Assembly: GCA_950097015.1 (NCBI GenBank)
Contig: CATNEN010000031.1
Location: 744,001-808,000 of the forward strand
Source of the DNA: Macrostomum hystrix
Lineage: Eukaryota; Platyhelminthes; Macrostomidae
DNA: 64,000 bases
Direction: 5' to 3'
Position 1 is the stretch's first letter; each line of letters starts with the position of its first letter. A model generated the notes under the pieces. It was not told the origin of the DNA. It saw nothing but the letters and a program-made list of their open reading frames with translations, and made no database searches. Below, piece by piece: positions 1 through 12,600 of this stretch. A program made the translations under genes and the position numbers.

Positions 1-905
1 CATAATCTCTACTCTCTATTATCCTACACAATCTCTACTCTCTATGACCCCACACAATCTCTACTCTCTCTGATCCCAGACAATCTCTACTCTCAATTAT
101 CCTACATAATCTCTACTCTCTATTATCCCACACAATCTCTACTCTCTCTGATCCCAGACAATCTTTACTCTCCCTGATCCCACACAATCTCTACTCTCTC
201 TGATCCCAGGCAATCTCTGCTCTCAATTATCCTACATAATCTCTACTCTCTATTATCCCACACAATCTCTACTCTCTCTGATCCCAGACAATCTTTACTC
301 TCCCTGATCCCACACAATCTCTACTCTCTCTGATCCCACACAATCTCTACTCTCTCTGATCCCCCACAATCTCTACTCTCTCTGATCCCACACAATCTCT
401 ACTCTCTCTGATCCCACACAATCTCTACTCTCTCTGATCCCACACAATCTCTACTCTCTCTGATCCCAGACAATCTCTACTCTCCCTGATCCCACACAAT
501 CTCTACTCTCTCTGATCCCACACAATCTCTACTCTCTCTGATCCCAGACAATCTCTACTCTCTCTGATCCCAGACAATCTCTACTCTCTCTGATCCCACA
601 CAATCTCTACTCTCTCTGATCCCAGACAATCTCTACTCTCTCTGATCCCAGACAATCTCTACTCTCTCTGATCCCAGACAATCTCTACTCTCTCTGATCC
701 CAGACAATCTCTACTCTCTATTATCCTACACAATCTCTACTCTCTATTATCCTACACAATCTCTACTCTCTATTATCCTACACAATCTCTACTCTCTATG
801 ATCCCAGACAATCTCTACTCTCTCTGATCCCAGACAATCTCTACTCTCTATTATCCTACACAATCTCTACTCTCTATGATCCCACACAATCCCTATTCTC
901 AAAGA
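1..905. repeat. 26-bp minisatellite
   Basis: Tandem array with a 26-bp period (TGATCCCACACAATCTCTAC plus CTCTCT). Variants alternate CACA/CAGA and CTGATCCC/ATTATCCT, so it is a multi-variant array. It runs from the window edge and fades near 905, so its full length is unknown. No coding potential. Confidence 0.95.
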
Positions 906-1314
906 GTGTTCAATCTCTATTCATTTGTTATTTGGCTAGTTTAGTTGGTTTTGTCTCCTGGATGTAGAGCAGAAAATGACCTAGCAACCGACTAAATTCG
1001 CAAATGAAGACATCCCACTGACCAAATAGGTGACAGTCTGCGGACGCGGCTCAGTGAATCCACCAGTGCAGCGAAATTGCTTAATTCTCTCTTCAAAAGG
1101 CAGCCTTGATAAGCAGGGTTACGCAACTCAGCCACGGGCGATAGCGGGCAATCGGTGGGGCTTATTATTTTAATTGCCCAATCTACTAAGCGATTTCTAC
1201 CAGTCCTCATCACCCAATCAGTCACTTCCGTATTTAGCATCTAAATCTTGAGTCTCACGGTTCTATGCTCAAAATGGTTAAATCTGTCCAGTCAAGGAAA
1301 TTCTGCGTATTATG

Positions 1315-1361
1315 CAGGGACAACTAAAACCCTCTAAAACCCAGGGTTTTAGTTGTCCCTG
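1315..1361. mobile_element. 47-bp mini-element (back-to-back TIRs)
   Basis: A near-perfect palindrome starting CAGGGACAACTAAAACCCT and ending with its reverse complement. It is flanked by an exact 8-bp duplication GTATTATG at 1307-1314 and 1362-1369. The arms match the first 19 bases of the TIRs of the THAP element at 11455-12590, so it is an extreme internal-deletion derivative of that family. The rest of 906-1640 shows nothing else I can name. Confidence 0.85.
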
Positions 1362-1639
1362 GTATTATGTTGAACGTACAACTTTGACCATAGAACCCCA
1401 TAAACACCTAAACACCATTCACACCCAATTTATGGCACCCAGTAGTATTATTCATTTATTAGTTTCATGGTAAGCTCATTCCTACATCATAGCATCTATA
1501 TCTACGCGCATCTCTATCTCTTGCCATCTCTCACCACTACATAGATGACAGATTTAGAAGTCCCTGTAGCAAACTATGTTATACTCGCACTCACACTTGA
1601 AACTCGTGTGCGAATCTTTAGGACTTGCAGCTGGAACCA

Positions 1640-2405
1640 TTTGTTGCTGGGGTCATCGAGCTCACTCCACGCGGGCGGTCTGGTTTATTACTTCTCTTGA
1701 GAACAGGTCTGCTACTCTCAGCTCGGGTCACCGCCGGCTGCCCAGATGGCGGAGACTCCAGAGGAAAGCCTTGTTGCTGAGGCACGCGTTTGTGGTTCGA
1801 GGCAGCTGCCGACGCTGAGGGACCGTCTGCTCCCCTCCATGCGGACTGCGAACCCAGCGTGAGAATCCCTCCACCCCAAGGGAGAGAAAGACTCACCCAC
1901 GTGCGGGCGCGGACTGCGGGGTTGGCAGGGGAGGCTCGTGGCGTCCGACGCGACCTCCACCCCCTCCGCCCAGGTGACGCCGGTCCTATGGGAGCGATAG
2001 GGGAGTAGGAATTTCCTAGGCAGGTGTGCGCTCTCCATAGACTTAGTGATATCGCAGTCCATGCCTTGGGGCGCGGGCACCCTGGGAACCACAAAGCCAT
2101 GCGAGGTGGCTGCCGGGCCCGCGGCAGGTGACGGGCCGCCCTAGGCAACCCCCGCTTATTCCCTCTCCAGCATTTATAGGCCTAGTTATTAGTTTCTCCT
2201 GGCAGCTGTCGGCGGCCCAGAGACCGCCCAGCAACCGACTTGAATGAACCTCCCCTCTCCAAGGCCCACAGTGAGATCCCGCTTCGCTCACCAATCGCAG
2301 CGCGTCTCGCCAGGCTATATAATCGAAGCTTCGGGTGGACCTCGAGACTGACAGCTCTGCGAAGTTCCCCACATTTAGCAAGTCCATAGATAGAAACTGA
2401 ACCCC
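1640..2405 (+). promoter_or_regulatory. GC/CpG-rich region upstream of the HLH-like gene
   Basis: Markedly richer in G+C and CpG than its surroundings. It lies directly upstream of the ATG at 2406, which fits a CpG-rich promoter and 5' leader. The open frames seen here on both strands have no family-like content and are explained by base composition. No TATA box or individual site can be defended. Confidence 0.4.
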
Positions 2406-4589
2406 ATGGCTCAGCAGCTGCTGCTAGGATCGCCAAGGCTTGAGGAAGTGCGCGAGTGCCGGCGACTGCTGCGAGTGCTGCCCCGTGCCGTGCAGTATGA
2501 CGGACCTCTGGTCGCTGAGACTGCTCAGGTGAGCATGTTGCTGATTTTAGAACGTGAGAATGAAGTGAGTGAGAGAATGGAGTGAGTGAGAGAATGGAGT
2601 GAATGAGAGAAGGGAGTGAGGGAGAGAATGGAGTGAGTGAGAGAATGGAGTGAGTGAGAGAAGGGAGTGAATGAGAGAATGGAGTGAATGATAGAATGGA
2701 GTGAATGATAGAATGGAGTGAGTGAGAGAAGGGAGTGAGGGAGAGAATGGAGTGAGTGAGAGAATGGAGTGAGTGAGAGAAGGGAGTGAGTGAGAGAAGG
2801 GAGTGAATGAGAGAATGGAGTGAATGATAGAATGGAGTGAGTGAGAGAAGGGAGTGAGGGAGAGAATGGAGTGAGTGAGAGAAGGGAGTGAGTGAGAGAA
2901 TGGAGTGAGTGAGAGAAGGGAGTGAGTGAGAGAATGGAGTGAGTGAGAGAATGGAGTGAGTGAGAGAATGGAGTGAGTGAGAGAATGGAGTGAATGAGAG
3001 AATGGAGTGAATGATAGAATGGAGTGAGTGAGAGAAGGGAGTGAGGGAGAGAATGGAGTGAGTGAGAGAAGGGAGTGAGTGAGAGAATGGAGTGAGTGAG
3101 AGAATGGATTGAGTGAGAGAAGGGAATGAACTAGAGAATTCTAGTAGTTGATTTTTATGGTTAGTTCAGCAGGGCATGATCTGGTACTGCCAGTAGGTTG
3201 CTATGAATTTGATGTCGAATGTTTTTGACCACCCTTGCATATAATCGCTAATAATATTTTTTGCAAATCTTCATTTTTAGGTGAATGTCGTGCAACAGGC
3301 GGCAGCGTACATCGACCAGCTGCACAGGGAGCTGCTGGCTCGGTTCTTTCCATGTAAGCGCAACTGAAACTGGTTCAGAAAGTCAGACGTACATTTCATA
3401 GGACCCTCTCTAGCAGATTGCTACGGCTACACGGAGAGTTGCAGACTTTTAAAGGCTGAATAATCTTACCTCCCGAAAGATCTGATCCTTCGACAGTCTC
3501 ACCCTAACAAACTGGTCCTTCGACAGTCTCACCCCCAACAAACTGGTCCTTCGACAGTCTCACCCCCAACAAACTGGTCCTTCGACAGTCTCACCCCCAA
3601 CAAACTGGTCCTTCGACAGTCTCACCCCCAACAAACTGGTCCTTCGACAGTCTCACCCCCAACAAACTGGTCCTTCGACAGTCTCACCCCCAACAAACTG
3701 GTCCTTCGACAGTCTCACCCCCAACAAACTGGTCCTTCGACAGTCTCACCCCCAACAAACTGGTCCTTCGACAGTCTCACCCCCAACAAACTGGTCCTTC
3801 GACAGTCTCACCCCCAACAAACTGATCCTTCGACAGTCTCACCCCCAACAAACTGGTCCGTCGACAGTCTCACCCCCAACAAACTAGTCCTTCGACAGTC
3901 TCACCCCCAACAAACTGGTCCTTCGACAGTCTCACCCCCAACAAACTGATCCTTCGACAGTCTCACCCCCAACAAACTGGTCCTTCGACAGTCTCACCCC
4001 CAACAAACTGATCCTTCGACAGTCTCACCCCCAACAAACTGGTCCGTCGACAGTCTCACCCCCAACAAACTGGTCCTTCGACAGTCTCATTCCCAACAAA
4101 CTCGAATCTAACTGGTCCATCGACAAATTCATCCCAAAAAACGGAACCTTCGCCAATCTCAGACCACACCAGGTTCTGGAATCAGACTAGATCTAACTAC
4201 TATCTAACAGGTAGCTGATTGAAGATGTAATTAGTCATACTGGTAGATAATATGACATGTAGTTCAACAGGTGTGATGTCTAACAGTTCACTGACTCGAG
4301 ACTGTAACAGCACTCGAATGTGACCCTGATGCTGAATCGAATTCAGACCACGTTAATGCAAATATTCCCGCATCCCAATCTGCCAGTTGCCGGTGACACG
4401 CGTGGAGTCCAGACTATCGTGGAGAGCCTACTGCCGGCAGATTTCTTTGCAGCCGCCCTCCAGCAGTCACCGTCGAGCCGATGCCGCGACGCCACAGCGC
4501 GGCGCAGTCGAAAACGCGCAGGCCGCAGTCAGCGGAAGCCGAAGCCAATGCGGACAGCTCGGCCGATGAGGCCAACGAAGCGGATCTGA
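2406..4589 (+). CDS. Small HLH-like protein (Id/emc-like), 3 exons
   Basis: Exons 2406-2528, 3281-3353 and 4387-4589 join in phase (0, then 1) to give 132 aa ending in TGA. Donors GTGAGC and GTAAGC and acceptors TTTTTAG and TGCCAG are good. Residues 15-65 read like a helix-loop-helix without a basic region: helix 1 CRRLLRVLPRAV, a loop, helix 2 VNVVQQAAAYIDQLHREL. This resembles the Id/extramacrochaetae layout, in which such proteins sequester bHLH factors; that assignment is inference. The last third is strongly basic (RRSRKRAGRSQRKPKP), which is unusual for Id proteins. Both introns are filled with minisatellites. It could instead be an unrelated helical nuclear protein; the gene model is firmer than the family. 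Confidence 0.55.
2556..3130. repeat. 17-bp minisatellite in intron 1
   Basis: About 34 copies of a purine-only-rich 17-bp unit (GAGAATGGAGTGAGTGA) with GAATGA, GATAGA and GAAGGG variants, filling most of intron 1 of the HLH-like gene. Confidence 0.95.
3480..4110. repeat. 31-bp minisatellite in intron 2
   Basis: About 20 copies of a 31-bp unit (CTGGTCCTTCGACAGTCTCA then CCCCCAACAAA), very homogeneous, in intron 2 of the HLH-like gene. The flanking copies are degenerate, as expected at array edges. The remaining 4111-4386 is unremarkable intron. Confidence 0.95.
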
Positions 4590-5020
4590 TAGAGGAAACT
4601 GGAAGCTTTCAAATCCCTCAGAATGAAAATTTCCCATGAAAACTTTCCCAGCAGATAGAGCAGTCCATTTCCTGTTTATCAATCTGAAATGCACGGTGTC
4701 CCGCTTGCTAGCGTCTGTCTTAGAAATTGATGTTAGATAAGGCATCATTCTTATGCTTCTCTGTATATAGCTGGCCTCTTCTGCATCTCTCTGATGTAAA
4801 CACAATGTGCCATGTTGCAACTGGTCGAATGCCAATGTACACTGTACAGTGTTGCTTTCCTGTACATTCCTGCCGTTTGATTAATTAAACACAAAACTCT
4901 GCAGAAAGATCGCGTAATAAGACAAAGCCGATTCGTTTACTTTATCGTGTGCTTCTACTTGGAAAAAATGCGGCTGCATTTATTAGAATGCGGGCTTCGC
5001 AGCGCTTTGATGCCGATGTA
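4590..5020. other. Likely 3' UTR and spacer
   Basis: Follows the HLH-like stop codon. AATTAAAC-type A/T-rich signals near 4880 could serve for polyadenylation. The minus-strand frame here is the shadow of exon 3 plus noncoding DNA. Nothing else seen. Confidence 0.3.
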
Positions 5021-5021
5021 A

Positions 5022-6102
5022 ATATTTACTGCGATTGTGTTTAGTGATACGCGATATAGAAGTCCAATATATACTGCGATTGTGTTTAGTGATACGCGAT
5101 ATAGAATTCCAATATATACTGCGATTGTGTTTAGTGATACGCGATATAGAAGTCCAATATATACTGCGATTGTGTTTAGTGATACGCGATATAGAAGTCC
5201 AATATATACTGCGATTGTGTTTAGTGATACGCGATATAGAAGTCCAATATATACTGCGATTGTGTTTAGTGATACGCGATATAGAAGTCCAATATATACT
5301 GCGATTGTGTTTAGTGATACGCGATATAGAATTCCAATATATACTGCGATTGTGTTTAGTGATACGCGATATAGAAGTCCAATATATACTGCGATTGTGT
5401 TTAGTGATACGCGATATAGAAGTCCAATATATACTGCGATTGTGTTTAGTGATACGCGATATAGAAGTCCAATATATACTGCGATTGTGTTTAGTGAAAC
5501 GCGATATAGAAGTCCAATATATACTGCGATTGTGTTTAGTGATACGCGATATAGAAGTCCAATATATACTGCGATTGTGTTTAGTGATACGCGATATAGA
5601 AGTCCAATATATACTGCGATTGTGTTTAGTGAAACGCGATATAGAAGTCCAATATATACTGCGATTGTGTTTAGTGATACGCGATATAGAAGTCCAATAT
5701 ATACTGCGATTGTGTTTAGTGAAACGCGATATAGAAGTCCAATATATACTGCGATTGTGTTTAGTGAAACGCGATATAGAAGTCCAATATATACTGCGAT
5801 TGTGTTTAGTGAAACGCGATATAGAAGTCCAATATATACTGCGATTGTGTTTAGTGATACGCGATATAGAAGTCCAATATATACTGCGATTGTGTTTAGT
5901 GATACGCGATATAGAATTCCAATATATACTGCGATTGTGTTTAGTGATACGCGATATAGAAGTCCAATATATACTGCGATTGTGTTTAGTGATACGCGAT
6001 ATAGAATTCCAATATATACTGCGATTGTGTTTAGTGATACGCGATATAGAAGTCCAATATATACTGCGATTGTGTTTAGTGAAACGCGATATAGAAGTCC
6101 AA
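5022..6102. repeat. 45-bp satellite-like tandem array
   Basis: About 24 copies of a 45-bp unit (TGCGATTGTGTTTAGTGATA, CGCGATATAGAAGTCCAATA, TATAC). Only three sites vary (GATAC/GAAAC, GAAGT/GAATT). Because 45 is divisible by 3 the array stays open in two forward frames, giving 365- and 374-aa frames without an upstream promoter-like context. I treat these as artefacts. Region 6103-6567 after it is A/T-rich with nothing identifiable. Confidence 0.95.
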
Positions 6103-6567
6103 CTCGAGAAACCTATTTTTCAAGTTTTTTAAAAACTAATGAAATTTATCGAAAGCGTTAGTGCTACAAAATGCTTTCTTTAAGTTCTAATGCGAGCCTT
6201 TATTGTGAGATCAAATTGGTTAATATTATATGTTCATTTTATAAAAAACACTACAATATGGATTCACAAGCGCACAGGAGTACAAAGTGTTGCTAAGCCT
6301 GTCATTTAACATTGTGCATTGTGAGATCATTGCAGAAAAGTTATAATAGACTAATAAGGAATATCTAACATTGCATGTTTAATAAAAATACATAAATACT
6401 TTATTGCAGAAATACTACGGTTAATAACAGGTTTTCTGTTTTGCTTGTTTTAGTGATTTGTACTTTGTTACTAATTTGAGTTTTGAAATTGAGTTTATTT
6501 GAATAGTTTTAAGTCAACACAACCTGTGCGTGGGGTCGCTTCCTGACAAACCCAAACGTCTTTCTGA

Positions 6568-6699
6568 TCAGCTGGGCTCGACATCCTCGCTATCAAGGTG
6601 ACCAACAATGGTCAGGTAGATGGTCTCAGTGCTGTCCGCCAGGTCGGTCTCAGTCAGCTGGCCCTTGACTACAGTTGCGTACTCAACTGGCGGGGTGCT
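6568..6699 (-). CDS. Receptor A last exon: ITIM/ITSM-like tail
   Basis: A 44-codon open exon with a good acceptor (CACTTGCAG) that joins exon 9 in phase 0. It contains VEYATV, fitting the ITIM pattern V-x-Y-x-x-V, then TIYLTIVGH, fitting the ITSM pattern T-x-Y-x-x-I. The second motif and its IVGH(L/I)D context recur in receptor D (TLYTDIVGHID), which argues that the exon is real. In vertebrates such motifs recruit SH2 phosphatases; the same role here is inference. Confidence 0.7.
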   Translation of the reverse strand, partial: STPPVEYATVVKGQLTETDLADSTETIYLTIVGHLDSEDVEPS

Positions 6700-9600
6700 C
6701 TGCAAGTGAACGGTTCAGCGACTCGGTTGAAAAAACTTTTTTACAATGTTATAAGCATCTATTGAACAGGGTCACGTGTTCCTAGGTCCTTGAGAGGTCA
6801 ACGTGTTTGCCCGTGGCAAGGTCCCTGAGCTCGACTCCGCAGTGAGGCGCAGCCGTCTTGTCGTGCAATATGCACCCCTTCGGGCCAACCTCCGAGGCAC
6901 AGTGAAATTGTACACTGCCTAACGATGAGAATTCAGGGCAGATGTACACTGCCTGCATACAGTATGTGTGTGTGTGCTCGGGAGTCAGTGGAATAGGCAG
7001 AATTGCCTGTCGCTTGCTGAGGTCAACTGTCCACCAAATGATGCGCCTAATAGCTCGTAATATAGTTTTCGGTGAAAATCAGCTGCCAGTTTTTGCCAAC
7101 GAAACTAGAGTGCTCTGTCTTTTAAACTACGGTACTAAAAGTCCATCTTCTAGTCGTTGCCTAGCCGGGGTAGTTGCCTAGCTGGGGTTGTAGCCTAGCT
7201 GGGGTTGTAGACTAGCCGGGGTTGTAGCCTAGCTGGGGTTGTAGCCTAGCTGGGGTTGTAGCCTAGCTGGGGTTGTAGCCTAGCTGGGGTTGTAGCCTAG
7301 CTGGGGTTGTAGCCTAGCTGGGGTTGTAGACTAGCCGGGGTTGTAGCCTAGCTGGGGTTGTAGCCTAGCTGGGGTTGTAGCCTAGCTGGGGTTGTAGCCT
7401 AGCTGGGGTTGTAGCCTAGCTGGGGTTGTAGACTAGCCGGGGTTGTAGCCTAGCTGGGGTTGTAGCCTAGCTGGGGTTGTAGCCTAGCTGGGGTTGTAGC
7501 CTAGCTGGGGTTGTAGCCTAGCTGGGGTTGTAGCCTAGCTGGGGTTGTAGCCTAGCTGGGGTTGTAGCCTAGCTGGGGTTGTAGCCTAGCTGGGGTTGTA
7601 GCCTAGCTGGGGTTGTAGCCTAGCTGGGGTTGTAGCCTAGCTGGGGTTGTAGCCTGCTGGGGTTGTAGCCTAGCTGGGGTTGTAGCCTAGCTGGGGTTGT
7701 AGCCTAGCTGGGGTTGTAGCCTAGCTGGGGTTGTAGCCTAGCTGGGGTTGTAGCCTAGCTGGGGTTGTAGACTAGCTGGGGTTGTAGCCTAGCTGGGGTT
7801 GTAGCCTAGCTGGGGTTGTAGCCTAGCTGGGGTTGTAGACTAGCCGGGGTTGTAGCCTAGCCGGGGATGTAGCCTAGCTGGGGTTGTTGCCTAGCTGGGG
7901 TTGTAGCCTAGCCGGGGTTGTTGCCTAGCTGGGGTTGTAGCCTAGCTGGGGTTGTAGCCTAGCCGGGGTCGTTGCCTAGCTGGGGTTGTAGCCTAGCTGG
8001 GGTTGTAGCCTAGCTGGGGTTGTAGCCTAGCTGGGGTCGTAGCCTAGCTGGGGTTGTAGCCTAGCTGGGGTTGTAGCCTAGCTGGGGTTGTAGCCTAGCT
8101 GGGGTTGTAGCCTAGCTGGGGTTGTAGCCTAGCTGGGGTTGTAGCCTAGCCGGGGTTGTAGCCTAGCCGGGGTTGTAGACTAGCTGGGGTTGTAGCCTAG
8201 CCGGGGTTGTAGCCTAGCCGGGGTTGTAGCCTAGCTGGGGTTGTAGCCTTGCCGGGGTTGTAGCCTAGTATTTAGAGAATCGGACTTAAATGTCGGCGGT
8301 TCGATGCCCCGACTCAACTGGAACAATTAGTGTCCTTTAGCAAAGCACTTAACTCTGCATTGCTTCAGTTCACCCAGCTGTTAAATGGGTACCAGCATTA
8401 GCTGGGATAATTGAGGGTGGTTGTGGCGTCCCACCAGCCCATCGACTGTACAGCCGTACGCAGCCTTCAGATGCGCCACGCAATAGCTGAGGCTGTGACA
8501 TCGGCTGCATCTGGCCCAATTGGGACAGGTGGAGTCAATTATTATTATTGCTTTATGCACCCAAAGTGAAGTAGCCGTAATGACTCACTTTATGTAAGAA
8601 CACATGCAAATAATCGGAGCCACACGAGTATAATAATAATAATAAATTTCTGTTTGTTTGCCAAACAGAGGGTTAATAGGCTACCGTGAATAAGTTATGT
8701 GTCCGCATGAACTCGGTCTCCGCGTCCGGCGAACCACTTCGCTTTCGAGTCATCGGACTTGGCGTTTCAATCCGACCCGCGCCGCTGCCGTCCGAATTGC
8801 TGCCTGCAACTTCGCGGCCGCCAATAAATCGGAACCAGAGCCGCAGGAATATACAATTGACCGACACCAGGACGACACCAAAGACCAGCCCCAGTGCCAG
8901 CAGAGATCCGAATGAGGCGAAGAATGCTCCACCCGCTGGGCTCCCGGATGAGTGCGCGGCTTCAAATTCAGGTTCAAGTACTATCGGTAATTTATTGCAA
9001 ATCTACTAGCCTGAATTATCCAAGTGCTTTACAGTATATGTACTTCAAATTTAAAAAAACATTGCAACAAAATATAACAATACTTTACGAAGACTCACAT
9101 GGTGAGGCATATCTAGAAGTAGTAGCCACTGATGATTTGACTTGAAATATGTAGTCATTGTCATCGCGGAATTCCGCAAACTCCTGTGTTACTGAGCAGG
9201 TAATGTTGGCCGTCAGAGAACGCTTGTCGATTTCAACCTGAACCGAGTGCGTGCCGAAGCGGAATCCATCCGAGTTCAATGAACTATTCGAGACCACCGG
9301 CTGAAAAAACGATTTAAAAATGGCATCTATTGGCGATGCATTTTGAAACGCAAAACAGGTTCAAAGGGGTTTGTCGTTTTGAGCTCACGTATCGAATTCC
9401 AGAGTCGGTGAGCAGCGAGCAGTTCACCCGCGGGCTCGGGTTTCCATCGGTCACATTGACGTGAACAAGCACCGTGTTTCCTGACATTGTTGATCCTTTC
9501 AGATCCACCTGGGACCGGACTGTGACGCAGAAATAAAAAGGAATCAACATGTGCTTTTATGTTGTAATTAAGTAATAATGAAGTTGTTATGAAGTACGAG

Positions 9601-12600
9601 TAATTATTACTTCTTGTTCTACGAGAACTCTCACAATCAAACAACTCAATGAAGGCTCAATATGACCGGACTGTCAGGCATAACAAAAAGCCAAGTCTCA
9701 CTTGACCATCATTTGGTAGCCCATAAGATATAATAGTAGTCTGTAGAACATCAAAGCTTCGAGGAAATCGCCTAATTATCTATGATACATATAATAGACT
9801 CAACTTCTCAGCTTAGAAAGCTCCCAATTTCTCAGCTTACCAACGATATTTGGCACTTGGAAAACCTTTGCGTCTGAACTCGCTCCTTGAAGCTTTGATG
9901 TGCACGATATAGATTTTCCGTTTGTATCTGCATTGACGCCGAGATTAAACTCAGAGACGAGGCTCATTTTGTGGCTGCTGGTTGAGCCGTTCAGCAGCTT
10001 CTGTCGATTAAACGATCAATTTTTTTATTACGCTTTTTGCTGATTTGGATTTTTCATTTTCTATGACTTTATAAATCAAGATCGAACGTTGATGATCGCA
10101 ATTCTTCAGGTACTAGTATTTAGAATGTTTTCATGAAGCTACAAATACAAAAGGAGAGGAGTTAAAAATGCAGTCACTCACTTCACATGTGGGAAGCAGA
10201 GCAAGTCCTACAGTATTATTCTTGTTTTGCTTCCCATCCGTCACCAGCCTGCAGGTGTGGCTTGGGATACTAGGACGCGCATCGTTTGTGATGAAGCTGA
10301 ACCGAAACTCTGTTCCTACGTTGCGTGGCTCGATGTATTCTCCACTTGACTTAGCTGAAACAGGTACAAAAAGTGTCGCTAAAGTAAATGAACGAGAAAA
10401 TTAAATAGTGTCGTAATGAAAAAATTTCTTGGCTGTTCAGCTCTGAGTCGCTTGCAGTCTGCAGTCAAAGAAACAGTGACGCACCAATGAAGCCATTGAC
10501 GAATGGTTTGGACCACAGAATATAGAAGCCGTGCTTCTATCACATTGACGAATGGTTTGGACACTCAATATTTACCATAGACAGCGTGCAATAATGCTCC
10601 AGTTAGCGTGCAATAGTACAACATATTAAAGAAGCTACATTGTGTATTCTGTGGTTTGGACACTAGCTGAGACAAAATAATGCCAGGATTTACCATAGAC
10701 AGCGTGAAATAATGCTCGCATGCATTTTGTTGACAAAAATACAATTATCCAACCGTCAGCGTGCAGATAATGTTGAATTATTGCACGCTAACTGGAGCAT
10801 TATTGCACGCTGTCTATGGTAAGTATTGAGTGTCCAAACTATTCGTCAATGTGATAGAAGCACGGCTTTCTCATGCAGCTACGCCATAGATACGAGTGCG
10901 CGAAGCGCACTCAAAAGCCGTGCGCTATCTCTCCATTGCTTGTCTATAGCACGGTTTCGTAGGACATAGTCTATGTTAGTCTGGTAATAAAACTATAAAA
11001 CCTTCATTTCATACCATAGACATAGGTGTATCTACTATATACATACACTTTTTTCTGAAAAATTAATTTTAGCTGGCCATGTTGGGTCGCCGCCCCCACA
11101 TCCCGGAACGGCACTGAACACTACCATAGACAAAACGATAAGAAATCAAGAAAAACTTAAGGACGGCATTGTTGCACGGACAGAAAAACTATGTATCTAT
11201 AGTTACATCATTGTACACTTTTGGAGGGGCTTTTTCCCAGCCACCAATGAAGCCTGATTGTTGCACGCCTTTACTGTCTATGTCCCGAACCCCAGCGGCT
11301 CGTCTCGCTGTCTTACAGCCTTCCCCAAACTAAGTTCTCTTGCTGCCCTAAGTCAGGCGGTCTACTTTTGGACCATAGACATTTCGGGCGTGCACCAATC
11401 GACAAAATAATCGATTGCTGCACGCCCCGCGAGACCGCTGGCTATATCCGCTCCCAGGGACAACTAAAACCCTCGGGACGCGAAACGAGCCAATTCATGG
11501 CAAAAAATCTGAGGGGCTCGCTTAAAAGTATTGTTCTATGGCTTTTTCAAGTCTTCTCTGCTATCAGGCATTAACGGTTAGATTAAATATAAAGCGAGTA
11601 AAGTAAATATAGTAAAGCGAGGCAATGTCAAGGCACCGAAATCGGTGTATGCAGTTTAAATGCACGAATCAGAAAGTTGGGTGAGACAAAAATTCGAACA
11701 GACAGGTCTCCATCTTTATCTAACGTAAACAAGTAAACGTCTTCGTTCAGAATAGCTGTGTTCAGTGCATGTCGAGATACGACATCCGAATTTTTCACCT
11801 CAGCTCGAAAACTTTCCCATGCCGGCAAAAAATCAAGCAGCTGAAAAGCGTCCATCTCATCGATGTCGCCGCACCTCGCGTCAGAAAGAACACCGCGCTT
11901 TTCGGCCTGTCGGTCCTGGTCTAAAAAAAGAGTAAAAATAAAAGTAAGATAATTGTGAGCTAAAAAATCGATATAGACGATAAGTGTTGAGCAATCTTTA
12001 AGTTTCGTACCTTGGTTCTGAACAAAACACGAGCTAGGAACTCCATTAAAAACAGAAGGAGGATTAATTGGCCTTTCGGTAGAGTTTTTCTTGACCATTG
12101 GAGCATCGCTTGGCCAATGCTTTACGCACACGCCCATATTGTCAGTCACTCTCTAAAATTATACATTTTGGGTTTCAAGTTGTTTGGACGAGACTGGCAT
12201 GCAGAATTGAAGCGGAATTATGCAGCAGTAATGACAGCAAATGATCTGGTTTCTTACCTGGAGAATATTTGGCAGCGCCTTTCTCCATCGCTCTCGCTCC
12301 TGTGGATCTCTGGGAAACGCAAATATCCGTGTTCGAACGGCTTCAGAGTTGTAATTTGACGAGCACGGAAATACGCTGCACTTTCTTGGCATTTCATCAA
12401 GTGAATAAAAAATGCTTCTCTTGGTATAGTTCAGCTTAGCTTCACTGCTGGCCGCAGCTAAAGCAATTTTAATTTGCTTGATAGCAGAGAAGACTCGAAA
12501 AAGCCATAGAACAATACTTTTAAGCGAGCCCCTCAGATTTTTTGCCATGAATTGGCTCGTTTCGCGTCCCGAGGGTTTTAGTTGTCCCTGATCCGCTCCG

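Noticed and set aside
1-905. Possible CRISPR array
   Set aside because: Head-to-tail repeats without unique spacers, in a eukaryotic genome.
1618-2436. Minus-strand frames up to 176 aa
   Set aside because: GC-rich promoter-like DNA with no family-like content; overlapping frames on both strands point to composition.
5035-6161. Two overlapping forward frames of 365 and 374 aa
   Set aside because: Both come from the 45-bp tandem array, whose period is a multiple of 3. Identical repeats in two frames and no sign of selection on either.
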